Assembly: GCF_030445035.2 (NCBI RefSeq)
Contig: NC_080690.1
Span: 35,614,796 to 35,678,795, forward strand
Reading direction: 5' to 3'
Origin: Dasypus novemcinctus
Taxonomy: Eukaryota; Chordata; Mammalia; Cingulata; Dasypodidae
Length of the DNA: 64,000 nt
In this document: positions 24,201-35,761 of the stretch, piece after piece
Layout: every line of letters begins with the position of its first letter
How positions within the stretch are numbered: position 1 is the first letter of the stretch
Position numbers and translations under genes: made by a program
The notes under the pieces: model-generated
Told to the model about the DNA's origin: nothing
Databases searched by the model: none
What the model saw: only the letters and a program-made list of their open reading frames with translations

Positions 24201-25180
24201 TTCACCCTTCTTTTTTAACTGAGCAAATAATACCTATCCATGATTAAAAAAAAAAAAAAAAATTCAAGCAGTAGAAAGGTATATATAATGATCTCAAGAA
24301 TGTAACTTATATTCTTCTCTTGGATTGTCTAGGTAAACCTCATGTCTACTGTAAAAAATGTTTTGGGCTTCCCCACCCATCTCCACCTTAACCCTGTTCT
24401 GACTGAGGTTAGGACTTCCAGCAGAATTCTAATTACACTATTTGTACCTGGTAAGTAAGGAAATCATAGTGATGAACTTTGGTGCCTGAACACGTGCTTT
24501 TAACGACTATACAAGACTTTAACATACTAAAGAAGGAAACTTCTCTTTCCAGTTTACTAAGAACAAGGTGTGGGTTTGATCAAATTCTCTTTTAGCACCT
24601 ATGGAAATGATCATGTGGTTTTATCCTTTACTTTATTTATATGAAATTTTTGTCTTAATAGCTGAAACTTTTATTGACCATTCCTTTATTCCTAAGATAT
24701 AAAGTACTTGGAACCATATTTAATTTGGTATGTTTTAACACAATGCTATTTTCAACTTGTTAGGTTTTTTTAAAAATGCCTGCATCTATATTTACAAATG
24801 AGATTGTATTATCTTTGTCTGGTTTTGTTATTCTGAAAAATAAATCAGTAAGCTTTCTAGCATTTCCTAACTTCAGAAAGCTTATTTAGTGTGGAAATAA
24901 TTTGGTCACTGAAAATGTGAAAATATTTATAGAAAAACAGTTTAGCCATGGAGACTTTTACAGAGACAATGTTTGAAATGCCTTAAGTCAATATTTTTTA
25001 TTTTTATTTTTAAGTCAATTTTCGATCATTAATATTTTCTTAGAAATTGTCCATTTCATTGAGATTTTCCTGGCAGTTTTACTTAATATTTAAGTGTAAA
25101 AAAACAGTAGTCAATTGTTATTACAAAGATAAATACTTGTTCATTTTTCAAATAGAATATTCGAAAAACATTGAAAAGCA
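21290..25180 (-). mobile_element. old L1 fragment (L1M-type), antisense
   Basis: AT-rich antisense L1. The 3' part at 21290-22500 has 'agtggaacaatgaatatat' and 'attgtctattcatgtccttt'. Decayed ORF2 traces follow, such as 'gcgaccttactggactcta' at 23730 and 'tctttgtctggttttgttat' at 24812. A DAS SINE interrupts it. Heavily diverged, with no usable frame. Confidence 0.72.
22032..22398 (-). mobile_element. DAS-type tRNA SINE
   Basis: Antisense DAS SINE with a T-rich low end, body 'cactccttgcgcgtggggc', and head reading 'ggcccagtggttagggcgtc' on the minus strand. Perfect 15-bp TSD TAATTGCTCATTTTT (22017-22031 and 22399-22413). One of the cleanest copies here. Confidence 0.97.
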
Positions 25181-25189
25181 AATTAAAAA

Positions 25190-27320
25190 AATTAAAAATC
25201 GCATGTATGTCAAATTAGTTTGAACATTTCAGTGTATAAACTTTACATCTATCTATTTGATTGGCAAGATCTCTACTTTGCTTTATAAAACTTAGTAATT
25301 TTCTGCCACCAGTTTTCAAAAATGTAATTTTAAAGCACTGTATAATACAATCTGATATAGATATCCTATAATTTATTTATCTGATTTCCTATTTGAATTA
25401 CTTCCAGTTTTTTTCTTGTGGTTAATGCTGGGATATATATCTTTGTAAATATACATATATTTAATATGTAGTTATTTCCTTAACATACATTTTTAGAAAT
25501 GGAACAATGGAAGACTATTTCCAAGTTTCCTACTAGAAAATTTGAATCAATTTACAGCCCTACAAGCAGTGTATATGAAGGCTAACTTTCCTGCACCTTC
25601 ACCAACTCTGGCTACTGCTTTTATTTTTTTTATTTTTTAAAGATTTTATTATTTTTTATTTATTTCTCTCCCCTCCCTCACATTGCCTGCTCTCTGTGTC
25701 CATTCACTGTGTGTTCTGTGTCCACTTGTATTCTTGTCAGCAGCACTGGGAATCTGTGCTTATTTTTGTTGTGTCATCTTGCTGTGTTAGCTCTCCGTGT
25801 GTGCAGCACCACTCCTGGGCAGGCTGAACTTTCTTTTGAGCTGGGCGGTTCTCCTTATGGGGCACACTCCTTGCACGTGGGGCTCCCCTACATGAGGGAC
25901 ACTCCTGAGTGACACAGCACTCCTTGCGCACATCAGCACTGCGCATGGGCCAGCTCCACACGGGTCAAGGAGGCCCTGGGTTTGAACCATGGACCTCCCA
26001 TGTAGTAGGCAGACGCTCTATCCATTGAGCAGACTTGGCTCAATGGTTACTGCTTTTAAATACCTGTCTCAGTGTTGAGTTTTTTACTTTTTCATTATTA
26101 TTCAGATTAAACATTTTTTCATGCATGCATTGATCATTTAGAGTTCTTATTCTCTGATTTACCTCTCATATTCTTTGCCCATTTTCTATTGAGTGTTCAT
26201 ATTATTCTTACTAATTTAGAAGATTTTTTTGTCAACCACATATATTGAAATTATTTTTCCAGATTCTTATATGCTTATGATTTTTAATTTGTTGGAAGTG
26301 CAAAAATTTTCCTTGTTTATGTAGTCTAACTATTAATCTCAGCTTTATGCTTTCCTCCTTTACTTTTACACCTAGTAAGTACTACCTCATTTTAAAACTC
26401 TTGTCTCTTGTTACATTCCTTTCCTCATTTCTAGTTTTATTTGGGTTTACTTTTGCTTTCTTTTTCATTGTTAAATTTACCAGAGTAAAGTCTGTTTTCT
26501 TACAGCTTTAAAGAGTCAGCTCACACTTTTATACTGTGCTTCTCCTTCTAAATTCAATCATTTAAAAAATCTATTTACTTTTTATCCAGCTTTCCTTAGG
26601 TTTATTTTGTTGTTCACTTGATAACTTCTTGAACCAAAGCTTTAATTCATTTATTTTTATTATTTCTTGTTTAATAATGAAAAGTTTATTGCTTTACTTT
26701 TTTTTTTTCTCTAAATATGGCTTTGGCAGCAGCCCATGAGCTTTGACAAAGAATTTTGTTTTGTTTCTGTTTTATTATTTTCTAAATAGTCTGTAACTGA
26801 AGTTTTCATTTCCTTTGTGACTCAATTGCCATTATGGGAAATTATTTATTTATTTATTCTCCAAGTTTCTCTCATTTTTTTGTAGTTGTTAGAAATGTTT
26901 CCATTTATTTTAGCTCTTTTGGGGAATTTGGCCATTAAACTTTTCTTTATTGGGGTTTTCTTGATAGAGCAGTACATGGTAAGCTTTGGAAAATGTTCTA
27001 CTAGTACTTGAAAAAGTCTTTATAGGGAAAAAAGTTGGATATATTATATGTCTTTAGTCTATTTTTATATGACTCAAATTTATTTGATGTACTGAAGACT
27101 GAGGTTTGTTAACCTTCTTCCAACAGCTACGACTCTGCCAATTCTTCGTCACTTTCCCAAACAATTCAGATATTTTGAGGGTTTATGATGTCTGTTATAA
27201 CTTCATTGGGGATTTCATTTTTATCCCTAGAAAATACCCTCTTGTTAACTTAATGGCTTGAATTATAGTTTTCTTCTTGTTTGAACTTTTTATTCTCAAT
27301 AACATCATCCTCTAGCTCAT
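25190..27320 (-). mobile_element. old L1 fragment (L1M-type), antisense
   Basis: The 3' part at 25190-26350 ('ctttgcccattttctattga') is followed by ORF2 endonuclease-region traces at 26700-27060 ('ctttggcagcagcccatgag', 'tttcctttgtgactcaattg', 'tatattatatgtctttagtc'). A second old copy, distinct from 21290-25180 because the 3' part restarts. A DAS SINE lies within. Confidence 0.75.
25624..26047 (-). mobile_element. DAS-type tRNA SINE
   Basis: Antisense DAS SINE with a T/A-rich low end, body 'gcagcaccactcctgggcag', and a diverged head ('agcagacttggct' at the 5' border). TSD TACTGCTTTTA (25613-25623 and 26048-26058). It has more substitutions than the copies at 11312 and 22032, so it is probably older. 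Confidence 0.95.
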
Positions 27321-27329
27321 TTTCTTTGA

Positions 27330-27650
27330 GGTGTGATTCATGGAAGTAGAATTTTACTTATACTCCCACGTGCAAGTCTTTTAACAGGGGACATGGAGTC
27401 ATTCCCCTCCCTGGGGAGTGGGGTAAGCTGTCGCTGGGTCTGGGCACAGCTGGCATCCTGGCGTGGGCTCATCAGAAGCCTGCAGTGGCCCTTGAGAGCA
27501 CCAAGGGATGCTGTGGGGACACAGTCCCTGTCAAGAACAACATTACCTACAGGCAAAGTTTTAGAGGTTGGAGAGAGAGAGGGACTTTGATTTAGGACCC
27601 CATGATGCCTTTTCCTCGTGTGTATCCCATCCTAGCCTACTTCGCACATT
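27330..27650. other. unannotated GC-richer stretch
   Basis: Composition shifts to about half GC after the AT-rich L1s. No repeat or exon recognised. Confidence 0.4.
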
Positions 27651-27654
27651 GAGT

Positions 27655-28062
27655 TAGGTACCCTGAAAACAACATGTTCTTAGTCTTAATTTGCATTCTT
27701 GTAGATATGACTCCATTGTAACTAGAACCTCTTGAAAATGTTAGTTTAGTTAAGGCGTGGCCCCACAGAATTGGGATGGGCCTTAATCTGCATTCTTGAA
27801 GGCCTTATGAAGAGGACTTGGAAGTCACAGGAACCAGAAAGGACAGGACATTGCTAGGTGACAGGAAGCTGATATAAAGCCAAAGAACCCCAAGGACTGT
27901 TGGCAGCCAGTACCAAAATGCCACAGACTCTGGGGAGAGAGCAGTACTGATTCCTTGACTTTGGACTTCTGCTGGCCTCAAAACCAGGAGCCTATCCCTA
28001 TTGTTTAAGCCAAGGGTGGTCTGTGGTATTTGTCATAGCAGCTCTGGCAAACTAAGACACCG
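27655..28062 (+). mobile_element. MLT1-like MaLR LTR
   Basis: 'tggccccacagaattgggat', 'ccttatgaagaggacttgg', 'ccccaaggactgttggcagc', 'gactttggacttctgctggc' and 'gtggtatttgtcatagcagc' are the LTR landmarks in order. The 5' edge is decayed. Confidence 0.85.
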
Positions 28063-28064
28063 CC

Positions 28065-28750
28065 CTGGGGTCATACATGAGTCTAAGAGAGACGGAACAG
28101 GAAGGGAGAGGGAGAGAGAGGAAAGTGGAGCCAACAATACTACCAGCTCTGCAGGGTAGCCCACAGGCAGCATGTTCTTAGAATTATTCTAGCACATTCT
28201 GACACAGAAGAGAATAGGAGAGACTTCTCCCCGTCTCTGCCACAATCCCCACCCCCGCCCTGCTCAGATGCTTAAGCTTGTGTGTATCGGTAGTTCATAG
28301 GAGAGGAAGCAGGAATGTCACTTGGGCCTGGTGGGGCCTGGCAAGGAGCAGAGAAGCCTTGGGGTTTACCTCAGCAGCTGGTTGGACAGCTCATGAGAGA
28401 CACTTCCAGAGGACTTCAAGAAATATTTGCAACTTGAGGGGTACTTTCCTTGGACCTAGGACTCTGCATGTGGGGACAAACACAAGCACATGGGTAATTT
28501 GTCTAGTATCTTATTTGCACCTTTATAGGCCGGTGTTGCCCTGGGAACTGAGTTTATTTTCTGACCTACCATGCATGCTCTCATTTCCTTCATTTTATTT
28601 TGTATTTTCTGTTTTAAATGATCTTTGCTGTTTTTTGTTTTTTGTAATCTTTGGTTATGAGTCCCATGGGGTTTTTTGTCTTCCTCCATGAGGGATTGAG
28701 GAATGCCCTAGGAAAGAAACCATAGTAAGAGGAGAGAGAGTGACTGAAAA
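28065..28750. other. unannotated non-coding stretch
   Basis: Nothing recognised. A purine-rich run lies at 28085-28125. Confidence 0.45.
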
Positions 28751-28755
28751 TGAGC

Positions 28756-29276
28756 TGTGGTAGATTAAAGATGGCCACAAATTTTGACACATCACCCATG
28801 AGAATTGGAATTCTGTATTCTCTCCCCTTGAACCAGGGTGCTCTGTGACTGCTTGACCAATGGATCATGGTGGAAATTTCACTTTGTCAGTTTCTGAACC
28901 CAGGTCTTAAGAGACTGACAATTGCCATTTCCTGTCTCTTGAAACCCTTTCCCTTGGAAACCCTAAACTGCCTTGTAAGATGAATGACTTCCCCATTCCA
29001 TGTGGAGAAACCCCAAAACTACATGGAGAGGGAAAGGGACCCCATAGGACTGAATCTTCCAGCCATATCACCAAAGCACTGCAATGTGAGTAAAGAAGCC
29101 ACCTTGGAAATGGTTCCTTCAATCCCAGCTGCCCAGTGAACACCAGATGAATCGGAGATGAATTGTCCAGCTGAGCCCTTCTTGAATTTCTTCCTACAGA
29201 ATTATGAGCAAAATTAAGTGATTTTTAAACTGCTTATTTTGGGGGTAGTTTGTTCCACAGCATTGAATAACTGACA
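28756..29276 (+). mobile_element. MLT1-like MaLR LTR, older subfamily
   Basis: Starts 'tgtggtagattaaagatgg' and contains 'ctgcttgaccaatggatcat', 'gtgagtaaagaagccacctt' and 'cagctgagcccttcttga'. It ends 'gggggtagtttgttccacag' and 'cattgaataactgaca'. Full-length LTR order. Confidence 0.85.
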
Positions 29277-29279
29277 CCA

Positions 29280-30395
29280 AGCCTTTGATCATGTGGACTA
29301 ATGATTCTGAGTGGTCACAGTCATTAACTTTTCTCTTCAAGCTCAACTCTACATGGACTAACCCAGACAAATGCATTTTAGTAAAAACTCTGTAGATCAC
29401 TGGAGCTCAGACAACTCTATACTGGGAAACCCTGTAACAAATTGTAACAAAAGGGAGAGAACTCTTCCTTGCTTTTCTTTGTCTTTTCTCCACATTGATC
29501 ATCTTCCTTACATTGTTTTCATCTCTTTTCCCTTTTCTTATTTATTGTGGGAGAATTTCTCAAGTCTATCCTCTACTCACTGATTTCATTTTTGTAGTAT
29601 GGAATCTGCTCTTTTCTATATGAGCTCTGAATTTTAATTATGCTGCTGCATTTTTAGTTCCTTACAATTCTTCTTGATGTCATTTATTTTATTTACATCT
29701 TTTCTCAGTTTGTCTTAACACATATTCTCCTTGGAGCTTTGTGTTCTAGTTTCATAGAAACCATACTCTTGAGAATACCATAACAGCTCTCCACAATTAT
29801 TATCTCTTTCTTGTAGATTGCATTTTCGGAGTCCTGCTTGCCCTCTGAATCTTCAGGATGTTACTCTTTCCTTTCTCCTTAGTAGATTTTGATAATTCTG
29901 AATGTTGGCTTTCCCCCCCTATTTCTAAGGAAAGCTCTTTCCAAACATGGGGTATTGAATATCTTTGTCCAGTTCTCTGGACATTGGTCAAATCCAGTTC
30001 CTGATCCAAGTTGAAGGACATGTTGATGTGCCTAATTTTAGCATAGTCTGGGCTAAATCACAGCCTCTAGCTGACTTTAATCTCTATGGCCCCAGTGAAC
30101 CAAGATGGTATCATCGTCTTCTCTCTCTGCCTGGGTGTCATGGCCTGAACAGTTTGTAGGACTCTTTTCATCTCCAAATCCTTCCCCTATATACTTCAGA
30201 GCTTCGTTTCAGCAAGAAGACACCAAATTCTATGACTGGGGAAACAAATAAGCAAACAGTCATTTGCTGAATAAATGAAGACACTTCTTCTGAAGAGGAA
30301 TAAATGTGTGAGTTTGTTGAAAAGCTTAATAAAGGTAAATTCTGCTCCTTTTTCTTTATTGGAAATATCATAAATCTTTACCATCAGTAAAGATA
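29280..30395. other. unannotated AT-rich stretch, possible old LINE
   Basis: The pyrimidine-rich strand at 29440-29960 has a weak antisense-L1 look (5'UTR/ORF1 region), but no diagnostic motif. The rest is unrecognised. Confidence 0.35.
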
Positions 30396-30399
30396 TTCT

Positions 30400-30800
30400 A
30401 GGCTGCTTTTGAGAATATCTTTCTGCTTCCCATCCCCAAGCATATCACGCTGTTTTACTTCTCCATACCCTTGCTTCTGCTGTTCTCTTTGCCTAGAAAG
30501 ACTTTCTTTCTGTGTGTCATGCCCATCACCCAGGAAACTTGGTAAAGTCCTGCCTATCTTTCCTTAAACTTTGCTTTTATGTTCTCATCCCTGCTCTGTG
30601 CACTCTGACACTTGCCCAAGTTTTATAGAGTGTATTGCAGTGTGTGTTCAGTTCTTGCTTAATTCTCATGTATCTCCCTGGAAGATGGTGAGTTCTTCTA
30701 GGCGAAGGGTGGCCTTATTCATTTTTGTCCTAACCCTGGCAAAGGCCCAGGCTTGGCACAAGACCCAACCCAGAGTAGGTCACATAATTGTTGTTTGAAG
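30400..30800 (+). mobile_element. L2 LINE 3' region
   Basis: 'tgctgttctctttgcctaga', 'cacccaggaaacttggtaaa', 'ctccctggaagatggtgagt' and 'ggcaaaggcccaggcttggc' follow the L2 3' end, terminating near the 'gttgtttgaagg' tail. Confidence 0.75.
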
Positions 30801-30837
30801 GGATTTGTGTTGCTTCTATTGAATCTGGCAATTAACT

Positions 30838-31090
30838 GAACTGCTGAAGCCCAGACTCTGGAGTTTGGGTGGCTTAAGAATGGTATTGCTCACTGGCTAT
30901 GAGCTTGTGGTCATATTTACTCACCTCCCTGCTCCCAGTCTCCTTATGTGCCATGGGGATAATAGTAGTATCTTCCTTGGGTTGTAGTGAAGACTAAATG
31001 AGTTATTTTATGTAAAGCCCTTAGTATAGTGCCAGTTCATGGTAAGAACTATATAATGATAATACAGTTATCATTATTGCTATCAGTGCA
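30838..31090 (+). repeat. MIR SINE
   Basis: 'cccagactctggagtttggg', 'gtctccttatgtgccatggg', 'gataatagtagtatcttcc' and 'actaaatgagttattttatg' in MIR order. Confidence 0.88.
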
Positions 31091-31094
31091 GATT

Positions 31095-31555
31095 GATTGA
31101 TATTATCTCTCTGTGTTAAGGATTCTGAGGTTCAGTTAGAAAAAACATGCTGTTAAGAGACCAAGAGGGAAAATTGTGGCCATGTGCCAAATATCTACTG
31201 GACTTGCTGTAGATGTTAGGAATCTAAAAATTTTTTATTTTAATGCAAGGTACTGTGAGAATACGCATAGACCTGGCAGCTCCTACACAATTTCTTGAGT
31301 TCAACTCCCTGGACAGACCAAAGGATTTCCTAATCTCTCATAGTTGAGGTGACTGAGTGTACATGTACAAAACACACTGCACACATACATGCACATGTGC
31401 CACATACAATATGATGGAGATAAAGCCTTCAACTTTGAGACCTGTGGTTTTTTTTCCCTACCTATGCCCTTGGCCAACTTTTTTTTTGGCGAAGAAAGGG
31501 GTTAAGGGTTCAGAAAGCCTCCTGGGCCCATTTTGCATCTGAACATTTCCATGTT
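31095..31555. other. unannotated non-coding stretch
   Basis: Nothing recognised apart from a short alternating purine/pyrimidine patch with scattered 'cacacatacatgcacatg' near 31378. Confidence 0.45.
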
Positions 31556-31559
31556 AATA

Positions 31560-32290
31560 GAACATTTAAGAGAAAATGCTCTCTGTCAACTGATTGTATA
31601 AATATTTTATCTGGAGTAAGTGGCAGCAGTGACGGTCTCTGGGAATCTTTCCCTGAGAGCAGCATGAAGGATAAAATTAGGCGTTATTGTAGAAGAAATA
31701 AGACACAATGGGGAGTTACAAACACTTGATCCAAAGTATAAAAAACAGTCCCCTTGTCTCTGTGCTGCCTGGGGCCTGGACCGATTAAATCCATAATGGA
31801 ATGAGTAAGTTTGGGCTGCATAAATTTGTCTCCCTTCCCCAGGAATTCTGCCCGCCGCCCAGCTAGATTAATGGCCAGGAGCCTCACACATAATGAAGTG
31901 CGCTACCCTGGCACCCGCTCATGAATTTATTATGGTGTCCACAATTGGGCTGGATGGCGGAGACATCTTTATAAATCCTGCATTTAGCACTGCCGAGATG
32001 AGCACTTCACTCCTAATGGCGAGCCTGATTTATCACCAGGGGCTCTGCTCCTCAGCCAGGCCCCTCCCTGGCACTTCTCGAAGGGAATACAGGTCATCTT
32101 GCTGATGGAAATGAAATGTGAAGGTAATTAGAGGATGCCAAGTGGAGATGGGAAAGGGGGCACCATGGACTTTTTAAATATGTTGGTCATCTTTTTCCTT
32201 GGAGCAATTATATCAGGTTGATTTATTTTTACAGTTTATAATCACTTAACTACCTGTGGATGGAGATTTTTTTATTTAACCCCAGGCTTT
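31560..32290. promoter_or_regulatory. candidate conserved non-coding element
   Basis: Unique sequence with no decayed-repeat character. It carries homeodomain-like cores (GATTAAATCC near 31786, AGATTAATGG near 31864, GGTAATTAGAGG near 32123), repeated TTTATAAAT/TTTATTATGG A/T cores, and CpGs kept in non-island context (31630-32075). This composition is typical of vertebrate developmental enhancers. Conservation itself cannot be seen from one sequence, so the call is inference. Confidence 0.5.
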
Positions 32291-32519
32291 GGAGACAAGA
32301 GACAGGCTTTTTATTTCTCTTTCTCAGGATGGTATAAGGGGAGCTTGTTTCAAGTGGCTTGCATTCTGAGTTCCATTGCAGTTTCTGTAGCCAGAGCAGC
32401 TGGCTGCCAGGAAAGGCCTTGTCAGTCCCTTTCTAGAATACCTGACTTGTGTGTAGCCCCAGGAGGTCCCAGGGACAACAGGCCCATGACATGTGGAAGA
32501 CCAAGCTGAGAGTGGAGAT

Positions 32520-32750
32520 ATGGTGTTGGATGGTCACAGACTGTAATCCTGGCTCCTTCATTTCACACTAGCCAACTCTGGATGTCTCATGTCACTTGTC
32601 TGAGTCTCGGTTTCCTCATTCATAAAATGGATATAACAATAGTATCTCCCTTAGGCCACTGTGGAAATAATATGAAAAACTGCTTGCAAACTCTTAGCTC
32701 AATGCTTGGTACATAGGAAATGCCCAGAAATGTCAAATAATTGTAAATTA
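32520..32750 (+). repeat. MIR SINE
   Basis: 'ctgagtctcggtttcctcat', 'aaaatggatataacaatagt' and 'gctcaatgcttggtacata' mark the MIR core and 3' end. Confidence 0.9.
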
Positions 32751-32769
32751 TTCAGGGCCACCACACTAT

Positions 32770-33005
32770 AACACATCAAGACATATTTAATTTTAGAACT
32801 AACTATATTCTGGACACTGGGAATGCAGACTTAAGACTGTACTCTGTCTTCAGGACTTCTCTGTGAAGAAAGTTAGTGAAGGAAATAGACAATTTTGATA
32901 CAGAGTCAAACAACTAGTAAGAACAGGTATGATGGGAGCACAGTGGAGGGGTCTTTAAACCCAAGAGATGTTCAGAGTGTCAGTATCAGGGAGGGCTTCC
33001 TGGAG
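32770..33005. repeat. old interspersed repeat, family not assigned
   Basis: 'ctggacactgggaatgcaga' and 'gggagggcttcctggagaa' match a common mammalian ancient repeat (L2- or CR1-like in style). A similar trace is at 55050-55180. Confidence 0.45.
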
Positions 33006-33009
33006 AAAA

Positions 33010-33180
33010 GGAACCTTAGCATAAATTAAAGTTTACAAAACACCTTAATATGTAGTATTTCACTTGATCTTTATATTGATCTCATGGGCTGAGCTGAGAT
33101 TCATGTTTGCAGTTTATAGGTGAGGTAATGGGGAACAGAGATGCCAAGTGACCTGCAGAAGGCTGCATAGAGTATTAGAG
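33010..33180 (-). repeat. MIR fragment (antisense)
   Basis: 'tttacaaaacaccttaatat', 'tttataggtgaggtaatggg' and 'gatgccaagtgacctgcaga' in reversed MIR order. Confidence 0.7.
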
Positions 33181-33389
33181 AAATCACTGGACTCAGGGTC
33201 AACTCGCCTGGATTTGAATATTGGTGGGGCACAAGGTCTCTTTACTATTTGGTGGACCATTTGCCACATAATATCAAGCAAATGAAAAGGCACCCTCATT
33301 TCTCATTTAAGATAAGTTAAATAAAACTGTCTAAGAGTTTGATTTAGAAGCAGTTGACACACACACATATATGACCAGATGTCTTTATG

Positions 33390-34075
33390 ATTTTTCTCTG
33401 TCTTTTGTTTTCAGAAGTTATGTTATGATGCATGTTTTTCTTTCTATATAATTATTCTTGGGTCCACAGCACATCTCAAATATGTGGCTTGATGTCTTTG
33501 GTCATTTTTGGCAAATTCTCAGCCATCATCTTTTCAATTATTATTTTATCTCCATCTCCCTCTCCTCCCGTTCAGGATATTTTCAGATTGGCTATTTTCT
33601 ATTGGCCCATCTTCCAGACAATAAATTCTCTCTTTAGCTGTGTCTATTCTTCTGTTAAATCCATTTATTGAGTTCTTAATTCCAGTTTTTGTATTTTTCA
33701 GTGCTAGAATTTTCATTTGATTTATTAAATACAGATTTCAGTTCTCTGGTTAACTTCTCCATTTTTAGACTATTTTCTTTAACATACAAGTCACAGCCAT
33801 TTGAAAGTCTACATTTGATAATTCCAGTATCTGGATTGCCTGAGGGTCTGCTCTATTGTCTTTCTTATTCTGTTGGTTCTTCCTCATGGAATATCTGGTA
33901 ATTTTTAATTGAATGTCAGATATTGTATATAAAAGTTGTAGAGGTCCTGGCTGCTGTTTTCTTCTTTCAGAGAGTTTAGCCTCTGGCAGGCAGTTAGAAT
34001 AAAGGCAGATCATCAGGGATTGAGATGACTTAAAGTTGGATCTCATCCTATCCATCCCTGCCACTTAAATACTAG
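33390..34075 (-). mobile_element. old L1/HAL1 ORF1-region fragment, antisense
   Basis: 'tcatcttttcaattattatt', 'ctattggcccatcttccaga', 'tttgtatttttcagtgctag' and 'aattttcatttgatttatta' are the antisense of the N-terminal ORF1 region of old L1 or HAL1. No intact frame. Confidence 0.7.
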
Positions 34076-34079
34076 CAGA

Positions 34080-34465
34080 TCCCTTGAGGAGAAAAGTGGT
34101 GTAGAATTTCAGACTCACCTTAATGAATTTTTCTTCTCCTTGGGATCTTGATCCCTCAAGCTTTGATTACATGGTGTTTATCCGATCCCTTCAAACATAT
34201 TTTCTAAATTTCATTTTATCCACATTTCTAGTTATTCTCATTGGATAAGTAGACTGCTACAAGTTCATAGCCAGAAGTGGAAGTCTGGCTTAATTATGAT
34301 CTTACAGTTTTTTCATATTTGGTAAAAGTAATTTTTACTTTGGTCTAATTGTTTTCACAGGCCCTTTTCAAGTTTGTAGGCCCTGTGCCTGTAGGATCTA
34401 ATGCAGAAAAAAAAGCACTTTGATTACCACTCTGCAAGTTATGAACTAAATAAAATTGATAATGT
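34080..34465. other. unannotated non-coding stretch
   Basis: Nothing recognised. Confidence 0.4.
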
Positions 34466-34469
34466 TAAT

Positions 34470-34600
34470 AACAATGCAATAGCTAATATTTATTGAGTGC
34501 TTATGTATCAGAAACTATTTTAACTGCTCTACATCATCATAAACACCATTACTGAATCATCATAAACACCATTTTACAAATAAGTAAACTAAAGTAAGAA
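34470..34600 (-). repeat. MIR fragment (antisense)
   Basis: 'agctaatatttattgagtgc' and 'ttatgtatcagaaactattt' are the reversed MIR end. A local 21-bp duplication ('tcatcataaacaccatt' appears twice, 34535-34575) follows. Confidence 0.75.
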
Positions 34601-34603
34601 AAT

Positions 34604-35122
34604 ATGGTAGCTAGTCTCCAATATAGCCCCAAATGATTCCTACCTTCTGGTAGTCACATCTTTGAGTAGTCCTCTCTCACATTGTACCAGAGTTGATCTG
34701 TGTGACTAGGAAAATATGGCAGAAATAATGGTATGACACTTCCAAGATTAAGTTGTAAAACACATTGTGGTTTCTGTGTTGATTGCTCTCTCTTGTTCTC
34801 TAGCTTGCAAATCAGTTGTTCTCTTTCTTGGGCCACTCACTCTGGAGAAAGCCACCTGCTATGTCACAGGAAATCCTATGTTATGGAGACTCTCCCAAGG
34901 AGGTTAGGCCTTTGCCAGTGATCATATGAATGAGCTTGGAAGTGGATCCTCCAGCCCCATTCAAGTCTTCAGATGATGGCAGCACCATGAGTGTCCCTGG
35001 GCCAGAACCACCCAGCCATGCTCCTTTTGACTCTCAGAAACTGTGTGAGATCATACATGTTTGTGGTCATCAGCTGCTAAGTTTTAGGGTAATTTGCTAT
35101 GCAACAATAGAAAATGAATATA
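34604..35122 (+). mobile_element. MLT1-like MaLR LTR
   Basis: 'atggcagaaataatggtatg', 'gacacttccaagattaagtt', 'gaatgagcttggaagtggat', 'cctccagccccattcaagtc' and 'gggtaatttgctatgcaaca' give a near-complete LTR, ending about 'atagaaaatgaata'. Confidence 0.92.
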
Positions 35123-35124
35123 GA

Positions 35125-35515
35125 GAGGGTTACAAAAGTTCCTCCAGAGAGTTATGTGACTGATGGGATTAACATGAGCAAATCAGGTAAACTCTGTTGT
35201 GGCAAATAAAAAGACTAGTCTCAACATTTAAAATTAAAATCTAAGACATGACTCCTTTGTTTACTGTGGACTGCTGTGCTGGAAGAGAGGGAGAGCTCTC
35301 CAGCCAGGAGCTTGAACCATCTCATTCCAGGACCTTAACATAAGACACTTTGTTTTTAGGGGTATAACTTAAGATTTCCTTAGGAGTTAGACTTGTGTCT
35401 AAAAGGGAGGAGTAGCTTCATAATGTAAAGAATGGGAGAGGAGACCATGTGCTGCTCAGCTTGGAGGGGGAGGTAGACCTTGTAGGCATAAAAAGCAAAC
35501 TTCAAAAGGCTATCA
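35125..35515. other. unannotated non-coding stretch
   Basis: Nothing recognised. Confidence 0.45.
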
Positions 35516-35519
35516 GTGC

Positions 35520-35655
35520 TTAATAAGTGCACTATGACTATGTAAGATGTTAATTTTGGGGTGAGCAGAGTGAAGGATATAAGGGGACTTTGTACTATTT
35601 TTTGAAACTTTTCTGTGGGTCTGAAAGTAGTTCAAAACAAAAAGTGACTACTTGA
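35520..35655 (+). mobile_element. old L1 3' end
   Basis: 'gtaagatgttaattttgggg', 'ggactttgtactattttttg' and 'aaacttttctgtgggtctga' match the extreme 3' end of L1M elements. The only clear plus-strand L1 piece in the window. Confidence 0.7.
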
Positions 35656-35761
35656 TAGGAGTGCTGATGAAAAGGGACATTTGTCCTGTCACATTAAAGA
35701 TCTATGATTTGCTGAGAATTTCACTTTCTTCACTTTCAAATTCTGACAGGTAACCCTCTCC

